NCBI GenBank assembly: GCA_964017195.1
Contig: OZ024897.1
Span: 6,018,360-6,082,359, forward strand
Length of the DNA: 64,000 bases
Source of the DNA: Siderastrea radians
Taxonomy: Eukaryota > Cnidaria > Anthozoa > Scleractinia > Rhizangiidae
Direction: 5' to 3'
Shown here: in pieces, positions 11,232 to 23,988 of the stretch
Layout: every line of letters starts with the position of its first letter
Position numbering within the stretch: the stretch's first letter is position 1
Translations under genes and position numbers: made by a program
The notes under the pieces: generated by a model
Told to the model about the DNA's origin: nothing
The model's input: the letters and a program-made list of their open reading frames with translations, nothing else
Database searches by the model: none

Positions 11232-11232
<1 letters not shown>

Positions 11233-13080
11233 TAAATTTTGTAGCTTGTATCTAAATGTTTAGTATGTACAAGAGAGTGGTATGTACCTTCTGACGATAT
11301 AAAAAAGTGCACACTTTAAAATAATAATGTAAAGTAAAATTATACAGTATTAGTCAATACTAGTCAGTTATTGGTACGTCTGTTAGGTGATTTAATACTG
11401 CCTTTCAAAGTCTTCCAGTCATTTTGTCTCTGTTTATTACAAGTGAGTCAAAATTGTCACAATTGTCATTAGGACTATTGTTTAAACACCATGCATGCTG
11501 CAAAATTACCATAGATCCCCGTTTGATATCATATTTCCCCTCTTACTATTTAAAAAATGGATCTTTCTCGGTGATGTAACCAGCACAGCTAATTCGAAAA
11601 CATGTCTTACCAGTATTTAAAATAATTCTCCTCTCATTGTCTTAGAGTTGACTGCTTTGCGGTCAATACATTGTTTCGCGCGTCGAGCTGTCAAAACATA
11701 ACTTGATTGCGTTTGTTTGCTCAAACAAAGCTGTTTTTAGCTCAACACCTGATAACACAGTAGCAAAACTTCAATGTCCTTTGCTCGGAGATAAAAACCG
11801 CTTCAAATCGGCGTTTTCCGAGCAAATAATGAACGCTTTTCTCTGGATGTAAAACGCGTGGCTCGCGCGGCAACCTATAATTGATATGACCTCGTTTTAG
11901 CGAAAACACCGCAATAAATGGTCGCGTTCTGTGAACTTTTATGTTTACATTTTTGTTGATCGTTATTAGCTGCATCGGTTGATCTGGGCGACAATGGTAA
12001 AAAACAATTTTGCGATCTAGTATTTTCCAACTATGAAAGAAAAGGAAAGAAAAGCAATAAAAAGAAGTGTTCCATCGCGTACTTATTTATTTTCCGATAA
12101 TGCCAATTTCAGACGAAAACGAATAGAACTGTGTTTTATTAATAAATCACTTTATAAAAAGAATCAAATAGTTTTTTCTCCTGAATTTGACATTTCTACA
12201 CTTTGTGAAGGTTTCTGGTAATTTTTAGCTCCACGCATAAACTACAATTATGCACGGAAGCAAATAATAATTGGGTTTTGGTATTGTTTTACAAAGCTTC
12301 GCTCAGTCGGTTATTGCAAGCTTCGAAGATAATTGTCTAAGATTAAAAATCTAGGCGTGCTTAGTTTCATGCGATAACTTCTAGTTTTGTTTTTCTAAAA
12401 TTTCAAATAAACTGATTTAAATATTTCTTAACTTTATTAGTGATATTAGAGCAAAAATCAAGTAAAACTCATTTACATTTGTATCTTCTAAATATTGTGA
12501 ATTTTATCTGTTAACATTTAATTTAGCGCTGGATAATGCTGGTTGAAAAAGTGTGCTTTTTAATATTATGATGCTTCTCAGCTTGACACTCAAAATCTCG
12601 CAATATTAGAATTTGATGAATTGTGCAACGGTGTCCGAATTTTTTTTTCTCTAAAATGCCCCGATGGCAGTCTAAATTGAGAACCAAAATATCATCTTTT
12701 GAAGCTAATCAATTTGCCTTTTGAAAACAAACTGTTAATTTCAAAAATTTCCATTTTTGTTCTTCGCTTTACCGTAACTTATGTTTTGTTTACAATTCAC
12801 GATTCTCAGCAAGATTATCTTTTTGGAACAGACATCCTGTGGTTTATCGAGATTTTAGTCACGAAGACTTTGCTCCCAAATTGCGGCAATAAAATGGGAT
12901 AAAATATAAGTGCCGTAAAATTATCTTCAAATGGAGCAGACTGTTAGAAAATTCTGCTCAATGTTTAAGTGATAAGTGTATTTTTGGTGAGATAAATCAA
13001 AAATTATCTTTTCCTATATAAACTGTGTATTCTCCACTTCTTATAAAGGCACTTCGGAAGAGCATCAAGTCATAGAGCTT
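11232..13080. other. Intergenic DNA upstream of MED13, no gene supported
   Basis: AT-rich, with short ORFs on both strands and no convincing exon, RNA gene or terminal-repeat structure. Confidence 0.45.
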
Positions 13081-13244
13081 GACCCGTGCCTATTGGGTCA
13101 CATGACGCGAGCCAGCCAATCAGCACACGGTTTATGCCCGCCTCGGCAACGTCACTTGCTGCCATCTTATTTTCCGATTTCCTTTGAACGAAAAACGATT
13201 AGCGGCTCGCTTTTCCTAGAGTTTTGCTCGTTTATTTAGGTCCG
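13081..13244 (+). promoter_or_regulatory. Putative MED13 promoter and 5' UTR
   Basis: The AT-rich background becomes GC-richer just before the first coding exon. Motifs in order: a CACATGACG E-box-like site, a CCAAT box in GCCAGCCAATCAG at about 13110-13122, ACGTCA near 13149, and GCCATCTT at 13161-13168, which matches YY1-type initiator motifs of housekeeping promoters. No TATA box is obvious. The transcription start cannot be fixed from sequence. Confidence 0.5.
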
Positions 13245-13268
13245 ATGTTTAGGAAGTCATGCTCCTAG
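13245..13268 (+). other. Seven-codon upstream ORF (MFRKSCS)
   Basis: ATG, seven sense codons in total, then TAG. The stop ends one base before the MED13 ATG, so the junction reads TAGCATG. If translated, terminating ribosomes would sit on the main start codon, an arrangement compatible with reinitiation control. Whether 13245 is inside the mRNA leader is not shown. Confidence 0.45.
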
Positions 13269-13269
13269 C

Positions 13270-16200
13270 ATGACCGCTTCGAATCCCATGCTTCATGGCT
13301 CAGACTTGGACGAATGCTGTTCGAATGTGTTTGCACTGGTAAGTTGTATTTCTTCCTTCGATTTATGAGGGTTCTATGTCTGCCTGTCACATGTTGTAAG
13401 GTTGTAACTCGCTCTGGAAGCCTGTGAATATTTATTTACCAATTATTAGGAGAATGCCTCGTTACTTTAGTGCAAATAGATGATCTAGGACTAGAAATCT
13501 GAGGTTAACTTAACGGAACAAAACCAACTCGCGGGCGTATTGTAGAGTTAGTTGCATGTCGTAATGGACATGTCCTCTATTTAACAAACGGTGAAATTAA
13601 TTCATTCTAAATATTCTCCTTAATTGCCTCCAGTACGATGAATTCCCTAGCTTGTGAGCGTTGCATTGGAAATTATGAGTCCTGCATGGCTTGAAGCAAA
13701 TTGTGTGCATATTTTCAAAGCTGGCAAACTGTTATGAAGCCGTACGTGAAGTCCATTCGGACGTGAATTACTTCGGTCGTAGTGGGTTTGAAGGCTAACA
13801 GGACATGATTTTACAAACAACATGCTTTAGCTCTTTGCATTCGTTTACACGAATCATTCAGGGATTCCTTTTGTTTGCCTTCAAAGGGGAATCTTTCCTG
13901 TTAAAGGAATCGCGGCGATGTGCGTTTACAAAACGAGACAAGAGGTAATCTTGCCGTCCACTCGTCTACTCAACTGACATTTTTCACGATAATACGTGCA
14001 TGTTTGTCCGGATTATTTTCCCGAGTCGTAAATAAAACTCTAATGTGGATGTAGTTTGCTCGAAGCTTAAAAAGTGCGATTTAGTTTTAATGCCATTTCT
14101 ATCGCTGTATTGTCGGATTCTCTTGTTTCCTAACCGAAATATTCAATGCGTATGTGTTTTACCTGCAAACCAAGACCACTGCGCGGGGCAATATTTTCCG
14201 GTATAAGGGCCGATTTTAAGTATTGTATTTAATTTCGTCGCACGGCCAGTAATTGTGTCAGAGGATTGATTTTTACTACACCATGGTGATAAGTATCGTA
14301 GTATCTACGATTTCAACGAGGTTAAAATTAACCACGAGTGTCATTTGTTTTTGGTAGTAACATATTTATGGCTTGCGTTTGAGCGAAGTTGTCCGCGCCG
14401 TGTCAAATTTGGAACTGTCTAACTCTCCAGCGAGAGAAACGACAGTCTGAATAATTAATCAGGTGACTGCGTTTTTATTGAGAAAGAATTGATCTTTACT
14501 TGTTTACCCCTGGGTAAATGTTCGTATAAGCAAAGCAACTGTTTCGGTGACACTTGCAATTTGATTATTGGCGTGTTTTCACCCAGCGCTTTTTGGAAGG
14601 ATGAAACATTTATCACGGTTTTTCCTCAGGTGCGTTAATTAATTTTCATGCAAGGTGTACTATAGAATGACAATTATGTGTAACTACAAAGGCGCAGTGT
14701 TGCCGGAAATTTTACTCTTTTTATTATGTCTCGAAGGAACGTATTTTTCAGGTGACTTTCTTCGTCACGAAGGTTGTTCGATTTCGGATGTCAATTTTCA
14801 AGTGCAATGAACATTGTATGTGAGAAACCTACGCCATTGACACGAAAAGCTTGTCAAGTGATAGCAAATTATAGTTGTAACCCCTGAACCCAAAGGTTTG
14901 TTTTGCATTTACAGTCTGGATTTAAATCTATTTGTTCAAAGTGTTCTGAGACTTTTTGATGCTATTTTCGGGATCATCAGGGCTTCCTTTGTTGGTATGT
15001 GATTGTATTTAGGACAAAAAGATTCCTGAACCATGTTAAGGTGTAATATTTGAGCATTAACACAGGTTCAAGATAGCATGTTAGTTAATCTTTTAAATTT
15101 GTCACCTTAATCAAACTTTCCATTTTCCCAAGGTATATTTTTAAAAAAATCAAGCACGATCATTTCATTTTCTTTTATAGAAATTTCATTTTTTAATGAG
15201 ATGAAATGCTTGTTTTATACACAGTGCCTAAAACCATTCTTTGTGGATTGTAATATTTAACTGTTACTTTTTCTCATCACATTCTTAACAAAACATGTTG
15301 TTAGTTATTAGGAATTTTGCATGTATTGTGGTCAAAAGAAGTTTGAGGCTTTGATATGTTTTGATTTCTTCTTTAACATTCTATTTAATATTGTAAATAG
15401 TCCTCAGAGAATGGTTGGTGTCCCATGTCAGTGAGTTTCACTGTGATCACGCTCTTTGTGTTTCATCATAGTAAATGTTTTTCTTGAATTTTCTTGGGAA
15501 AGATTAGTCAGATCAGGCCATTTAGTAGAACAATCATTTATACGGTTCACCTGTGCAGAAATTTTGTGATCTTGTTATGCATTCCAGATTGTTATCAGGA
15601 ATTTTAACCTTGATTCGTGTAACGTGGTTAAAGCTTTTGAGTATGTGGATCCATGAAACCCTAAGTATGACCATCCAAGTGAAATTTGTGAGCAGATCTT
15701 TCATTTGCCATTGTTTTTGAAAACGGATTTTGCCATTTTTAGAAAAAAATCAACTTTGAGAGCAAACGTGGGGGTATTAAGGTTAAAGGGTTGTTCTGTT
15801 CAAGAAGAAAAAACAACAAAATCTTGATATCTGGTCAAAAATTTCCATTTAAAGCTTTTAAGTTGTAGTATAGTATTTACATATCCTAAGGAGAACTTTT
15901 GGGCACAATGATCTGTGCTAGTGAGCAAAAATATTGTACTTGATTGATTTAGTTAAGAGTCCAGAGAGCCTGTTTGCATTCTAATTCCAATATTAACGCA
16001 TATTTTAAGTAGTCATAGTGGATCATATTGTTTCCAAAAGGATGTTTCTTCAAAGAAGAAACCTAATTGTGTTTGGTACATGTGTGTATCTCACAGTGTA
16101 TGTTAAGTAAATGTTTTTCTTAGGTTAAGCATGACCATTTGTGGTGTGTATATCATACTTGAGTATTTAAATATGACGCTTGAAAGGTTCAGTGAGTGGG

Positions 16201-19200
16201 TGCATGTACGCATTTCAGATTTCCTAATTTAGCCTTCCTGTCTAGAGGACTTTTGGGTCACGCACTTTGTTGTTCACAAGTTTGGTTGAGTTTTTAATCA
16301 AACAGGGCAAGCTTACATTAATTTTTGACCCTTGCCATAATTTTACTAATACCTGCTTCCAAAAAGGCAACTGGTGTATTTTTGTGATGAGATAAACAGC
16401 TGACTAGATTTAAATATTTGCAGTTGAACATTTGATATTATCTGCTAAACCATGCACCAATTAAAGAGCTTACATTAAGCTTAGGTCGAAGTCATGCTGC
16501 TTATGGTATTAAACCTTAAATGCACGTAATGTTATAACAGTTTACAACGGAAAGTTTTTGTTGACGAAGAAGCTTTAGAAAAGGTCAGATTGACCATGCT
16601 CTGTTATATGTCACAAGAACTGTGTGTGAGTGTACAAAGCTCACCATGGCAAATCTTGCTCAAAATAATTATATCTCATCATGAACAAAGTTTTGACAGT
16701 GGTATTTTCTTTCCTTCAGTCTCAAAGATCTTAATTTCCTGCTCAAATTAACAAAATCCCAACCATGTGTTAAATATATTTACCTCTTCCTGTTTACTAG
16801 TTTTATTTCTCCAACCATTTAATGTGATAAAGGGCATGTAGAAAAAGGAATGTCATAAAAAACAATCCATGGTTTTATTATCAAATTATTTTGTTAACAG
16901 TCTAGCTTTGTTAACAATTTTAGTTGAGCAAATATAACCACTTTGAAAAATAGAAATATTTTCATTGTTTCCTTTTTATGCTTTTGATGCAATATACTAC
17001 AAGTGAATAGCTTTTTCTGATAAGTCAAATTGTCGTTTACGAATGTTATTCTCAATTCAGAAATGAGTTATGTGGCTCAATGTAATTTAGGGTACTTAAG
17101 TTAGGAACATCATAATAGATCTATTCATTTAAGGAAGCATGAACAGTACTTTGAGAAATTTTGCAATGGGTATTAGTACCTAACTTTGTGCTTTGTGTTG
17201 TTTACTGTGCTTTTGTTTGCAGAAGTGTAACTTTGTTACCAAAATGCTTATGTATATAATCAGTGGCTATTGATATGATTTGGTATGATCTTGCTATCCT
17301 GATGCTGTCTTCAATGGCATCCCCTTCTCCCTGATATGGAAGTATTACTGTCTTAAGCAGTTTTAAATGTGTTTCTCTTTTGAGTGTCTGAGATGATAAT
17401 GGCCTGCTATATCGTATGCTTTTAGCATTTAGAACTCAATTCTTGACATTGTTTGCTGCAGTAAAATGTTTATTGTTTCCTTTCAAGTTTATTATTAAGC
17501 GGTTATTTACTGTATTATTCACAAGTCGGTCACATGATATCAGCATTTTCAATTCATATTGGCAACACATGACTAAAGGATTTATTTTTTTTAATTTGTA
17601 TGTTTTGATTTTGAAGATTCTGAACTGGTTGGTTTATTATTTTCACATTTAATATTAAGCATTTGTCCACATTTTGGTTCACAGTTATCATAATGTTTAA
17701 TTCCTAAATATATGCTTTGAGCATGTCAGTTTCTGATTGGTCCATTTGCCTTCGATATGATAAGTGTAACTGCACTAAACAAGCATAGCAAAGACCATGC
17801 CATGAACTTTTAACTCATACAGCTGTGACAATATACTAGTTACATAGTTTCTTTGGAGCACCTGTGTGTCAGTTCTTCACCATTTTCCTGTTGCCGTGGT
17901 TTCAACATGTGGTTGAATCTCTCTGGGTTTAGCCTGTGTGGCAGGCATCGATAGGAGAGGTAGAGGGGGGATTCATACTGACCAACTACACTGTACTCTC
18001 AGAAGTGACAATAGCATCCTTCAGATCACACTACAAGTATGAGCTAGAGTGCGACCTTCAAATTTCGAAACAGCTACGTTCTCAGAGCCCTTGCTTCTAC
18101 ATGTTGTTGACCAGTAGAGAATGAAGCTCTAGGAATGAGATTGGTGCGATGCATGATAATCTAAGAATGCAAACAGGAATTAAAAAGTTGTACTCATACT
18201 CAGTCTTGTACTCATAGTCTGAACTGAAGGTCACTAATCCGCCATCAGTGGGCACCTTATTTAAACTCTGTTTGTATTAATTCTCTGTGAAATGCTGCAT
18301 TAACATGTAAAATCACTCTAAATTGACCTCTCTACCCCTACTACCTCACAAGTTATATATGTGTAATTTTTTTTGCTCTTGGTGTCTAGTTTTAATTTAC
18401 CTTATGTTCCTTGTTTCATTAGCTTGATTACTAGCCAGCTGTTATTATGGATTTGGAAGGTCTTACAGCAACAATAATTAAATTTATTTTAATCATTCCT
18501 ACCCAGAAGCAAACTGCCAATTACATGTACTCACTAATAAGTTACAAGAATAAATATCTGCTGCACCATTCATTGTGCTCTACAGTATAATGTGGATGAA
18601 ATCAAAATGCATGAGTGTTCAAGTGAAGGCTACTAAGCAGTACTTTCCGGTGGTGCTGATATCATACCACACAAGGTGGTTCAAAGTTTTGATTCTGAGT
18701 ATGAAATCATTGTGTGATTATTCAAATGAAAGCAACTGAGCAGTACTTTGCTCTGGGGCTGTTTATTTTGGTAGACAATACAGATATTCCTTTGAGACAG
18801 TGGATGAAATACAACTTTAGTGGTGACCATTCAATTGAAAGCTGTTCAACAGTACTTTACTGTGGTGCTGTTTGCTTCTTTTATTTGTGGGTGCATTTTG
18901 TTGTAATGTTAGATTTGCCTTGTGGTTGTCTTACATGTGCAATGTTGAAAGTAAAAGTTTGGCATCAAATCTTTTAATTCTGTCAAGTTTACTGTTTTGT
19001 TTGCTGGTGTATTTCAATGGAGGATTTTACTGTTGCTGGTAAAAGGATTAGCAATTACTTGTAGACTAAACGAGATTACTTTCATGGACCTCACAGAAGC
19101 AAACATGTCTAGCCATAACTGATCTATTATTAACAGGTTTTAACTCTTGCCTACATATTTGTTGCTGTGTTCAGACAGTTTACATCCCGTTGTCAAACTG

Positions 19201-22200
19201 TTGTCAGTTGTGTCTGTGCAAAAATATCAGTTCATATTTATGCCAAAAAATAATCATAGGTGATATAGGAATGATTTTTCTTGTTTATGAGGATATGCAG
19301 ATACATGTACATCAGACCTTTACATCATAGCAATTATTGCCATCTTGCTGCATTTGTTGCTGTGTTCAGACGTAGATAATAGGTCGCAAAATTTGTGTCA
19401 TAAATTTGCATGAAGTTGTTACAAATTTATGTTCTTTTTGGTAATGCATACATTTGCACTAATTTACATTAAAAAATGAAGGAACATCAAACAATCAATG
19501 GAAACAAATAGGAAGCTGTATGCCATTGTTTTGCTCAGAGGTCATAGAGCAACAATGTCTTGGACTTTTTACGTGAGACACAATCCATCGGCTTATATGA
19601 ATGTGATGTAGGTAAGGGGCGTCAATGTGTTATTTTGCTCAAGTCCAGAGTGCTTTTATGCCTTTATAATGCAAGAACTTTAGATACACAAATGTAATCA
19701 GGATTTGAAGCTTTAAGTGCACCTAACCCCAAAATATTTTTTATGCTAATTTTAAACTTTGCACCTATTTTAAAAACATTTCGCCTTTATTTGCAGTTTT
19801 TGACTTTTTTATGGGCTTCAAAACTTACGAAAAACTAAGCATCATTTGTTGCATGACAGAGTCAGAAGGGGCATGGGTCTATTCCTGATTTGACGTCACA
19901 AACTGCTTTACATGCATGTTTACAAAGACTTAAGGAGATGAAAATCAGTTTGTGATGTCAAGTCAGGAATATACCCATGCCCCTCACTAGCTTGGTCGTG
20001 TAACAGATGATGGCTAGATTTCGTAACTTTTACAGCCTCTAAAAAGTCAAGACTGAAGGGGATTTCATAAAAAAAGGCACAATGCTTTTCAAACAGGTGC
20101 AAAGAGTTATTTTAGCAAAAAAATATTTTGGGGTTAGGTGTACTTTAATTTTTGTGAATTATGAGGTAACCATGAATTTTCCTCAGAGCTGTTTTATGGC
20201 CATTTGTAACTGTTTGTAAGCTCTCCATTCCTTGTTGTTCTCTCAGTTCTGGCTGAATAAAAGTTTTCCCTGAATTTGTTTTATGTAGATTTTTTAGTTG
20301 TGTTCCTGGGTCTATTGTTTGTGTCTGACCTTGTCACCGTAATTAATTATTTAATTTTGTCATCAATTTTTAAAGCCTTTATCTATAATAATATCTAGTG
20401 TTTAACCACAGTCTGCTTTGTTTGTTTTTTCTTGGTTGGGTGCTTTGTATGGGATTTTGTGTCCTTTCCATTGGACCTCCTTTGATAATCACTTACATGT
20501 ATGTGATTGTTTGTGTCCAGTTAATAAAAAATAGAAAAAAAAAATGTTTAAGTTAGCAATATACCGTGTGGCATTAAATTTTTGTGGGAGTTTAATTTTG
20601 TGCATTGGCGATTTTTTGTGTTTTGCGGGAACTAATTCTTGCGATTGGAAGAGACTGGTTTTTCTTGCTGGGAATTAATTTTTGCAATTTTCTGAAAGTC
20701 TCGTTCAAATGGAACTAACAACGTACATGCAATCGAAATACAGATAAAACAACATGGGAATTTAAGACAGATCAATATTATTGATGTCACTCTATTACAC
20801 TACCAACAATGGATCGACAATAACTAGGGTACCGCTTGATGTATTATCCACCAAGTTATCTATAACATTTTCTCCTTGAAACCAGTATTTTTGTATATAA
20901 TTTCTACAGTGGAGTAAATTTTTGTGTAAAAAAATTTTGCGGTAATTTTATTTTGTGGGAACTTATTTTTGCGGATTGCGAAAAAACCCGCGAAAATCGC
21001 AAAAATTAGAACCAGCAAAAATTTAGTGCCACGCGGTATCTTAAAAGCCAAAGATCTGACTGCACAACTGATATTGCACAATAGTATTCAAATGATCCAT
21101 AAAAGTGCTTTTACATTCAGCAATTGAACTACGCTTAAGCATAAATAATTGACTTTTGAGCTGCATGATAAATTTTCATTTTTTATCTCACTTATTTCTA
21201 AGCCTTAATTGCTGTTTTAATTGCACATCTTGGTGCTTTAAACTTCATTGATAACTAATGATGACTTCAAACTTTGTGGAGCCTGTTAAATTAAGTTTTT
21301 GGTCTGTATTGTTGTGAACGTTATGAGCAAGATAGCAAAATTGGTAACTGGTTGTTAAATGTCCCCCAAACAGGTGCAAAACCTTTTAAACTGAAAAAAA
21401 TGACAAGATACTAGCAAGTGTGTTGTTTTGTAGCTAAGGGTGATTTGTGACAGTCAGCAGATGAAAACAAAATTTATGACCACTGTGCAGTATTTTGCTG
21501 TGGTGCTGTTTATTATGCTTTACATGGGGGTTCTGGCTTTTGAGTCTGTGGATGAAATCCTAAAGTATGACCATTCAAATGAAAGCTACTGAAAAGTACT
21601 TTCCTGTGGTGCTCTTTATTATGCTGTACATGTACATGGTGCATGGTTTTAACTTTTGAGTCTGTAAATGAAGGGCCCGGTGGAAAAAGGGCATAAGTGA
21701 TGATTGCAGGTTGAAAATCTTAATTGCTGCTATTTAGCTGAATGTTGGCACACAGGCTGGTTTTCCTGTAAGGAACATTGTTGTGCAGTTATTTCCTGAC
21801 CCGAGAGCTTCAATTTGAAGAATTAGCTTATTACTTTTGCTTAAAACTGACACAAAGAAAACAACAGGACCGCAAATTCCAGGTTGAATTCCTGAACAAA
21901 AGAAATCTTTCACGCATCACTTGAGCGAGTTTAGTTCAACAAAACTTTTCACGCAAAAGTTATACGCTAATTCTTCAAATTTTAGATCTCAGGTCAAGAA
22001 ATAAGTGCGCAACAGCGTTCCTCACATGAAAACCAGCCTGTGTGCCAATGTTCAGCTAAAGCAATTTCGATTTTAACCTCAAATCACCACTTACGCCCTT
22101 TTTCCACCGGGCCCTTCAAATGATATCCCAGTGTTTAACCATTTGAGTGGAAGCTGCAGTACATTTCTGTGGTGGTCAATTTTGCTCAAGTTGGCCATGG

Positions 22201-23474
22201 ATGTGTTGTGGCATTTTTTGTAGAATTGCCTTAAATAGCATTCTTGACATAAATAAACTCCTTTTAGGCAAGGAGTATCTCATCCATATGTGGTAAAAAT
22301 ATTTCTGACACTTGTATATTGGCCATTCTTTTGGCCAAAATTATCTACATTTGTGTATTGTGTATGTTTGGGGTTTTACAACTAAGGTGTGTTTGCCAGA
22401 TGTTTCCTTTGAAGGCTAGAAACTTCCCTCCCAACCATTTATAAAATCCACACATGATTCAACCTCCATATTGCTTCAGTCATTGGTACACTTAGCTGTG
22501 TTTTTTTTTATTAACTGAAATGACCACTTCTGTTGCGATTTGTTCATTTATCTTTTATCGTTAAATATTTTATTTGATATTGCACAAGTGTTAGGCTGTC
22601 ATACTGCTGCAGTCTCTGAATTAGCCAAAAATGTACAATTAGCTGACCTCTGTTACCGGCTTTAGATCAAAGTTTAACTAAAAATAAATGTTGCCTTTTT
22701 GACATGAAATGGATAAGGTTATAGGAAAATGTCTGTGTCAGTAGTATGTTACACTATACAGTAGCATTAAATGTCTCAGAAAGTAATGGGTGAAAATTGT
22801 GTCACTCATGGTTTCTCAAAAATGTAGGTAATCTATGTTGTGTTTTCTTGACAACAATATTGGTTGAGGCAAACCTTGTGTATTTGTAAACATGAAAGTG
22901 GGGCAGTCATTGGCAAACTGCTTGGCTTTTGTTTTAGTATAATTTTATTGTTACATAGTACATAGTTTCTCAGACATAATACAAATAAGGCTGGATACAT
23001 TGTAGATATCACTGTCTTGTTTATTTTAACTTGTAACTAATTTGACCTCCTAATAATAATGCAGTTAGAGCACTGTGATAGTTTCGTGTAGTGCACACTA
23101 TATTGCCTGTATCATGGTCATGGATAGGGGAATTTTCAATAACTGCTAGTTTTCTGCTTGCAGACCTTAGTAGGAAAAATAAAAAAAAGAAAACCTCCTT
23201 CAAAAATTGTCTACAGAAAATCAGTCTTTGCTAAGTAACTGTTTAATGTAATATAAGCTTATTTGTTTCAACTGTACATCTTTATTTACAATGTATTTGT
23301 TTCTCATTTATTCTATTTATATATCCATTCTATTTTATTATATTAATTTCGTGTACTTCATTCGTATTTATTTATTAAACACTACCCGACCAGATTAGCA
23401 GTAGCTATTTGCGGGCTAGTGTAGCCTTTTAATTATTATTTATTTTTGTATTCCATTGTAATTTATTGTAATTA

Positions 23475-23521
<47 letters not shown>

Positions 23522-23952
23522 TCTTCATTTATCCTGATAAAAAACCAATCAGCTGAACACAGAGGAACAGCTGGTATAAACCAGTGATCAGCAATATAAA
23601 TAATCAAAATACATATAAAATAACAAAAGTATAAAACATGTAAAAGGTCCCCGGCACCTTTAAATACCATGCTTCAAGGGTTTTTAACACTTTGCCATCC
23701 ACAGTTAGATCTAGCAAGGACAATCATGAATTTCGCCGCTTGTCTAAAGCACACTATGTTTCGAATGCTGTACATAGACTGACTGAACAATAGTTTTTTT
23801 TTTTTTTTCAATACGATGCTGTAATGGTTTTTTCTACATATTAATTTATCTTAGTAGCTTCTATATTATAGTAATAGTAATGTATATATTATAATTATTT
23901 AGATATTTATGTAACATAGAAGAGCCAATTAATTTTTGGAGTGTTATTAAAC

Positions 23953-23988
<36 letters not shown>

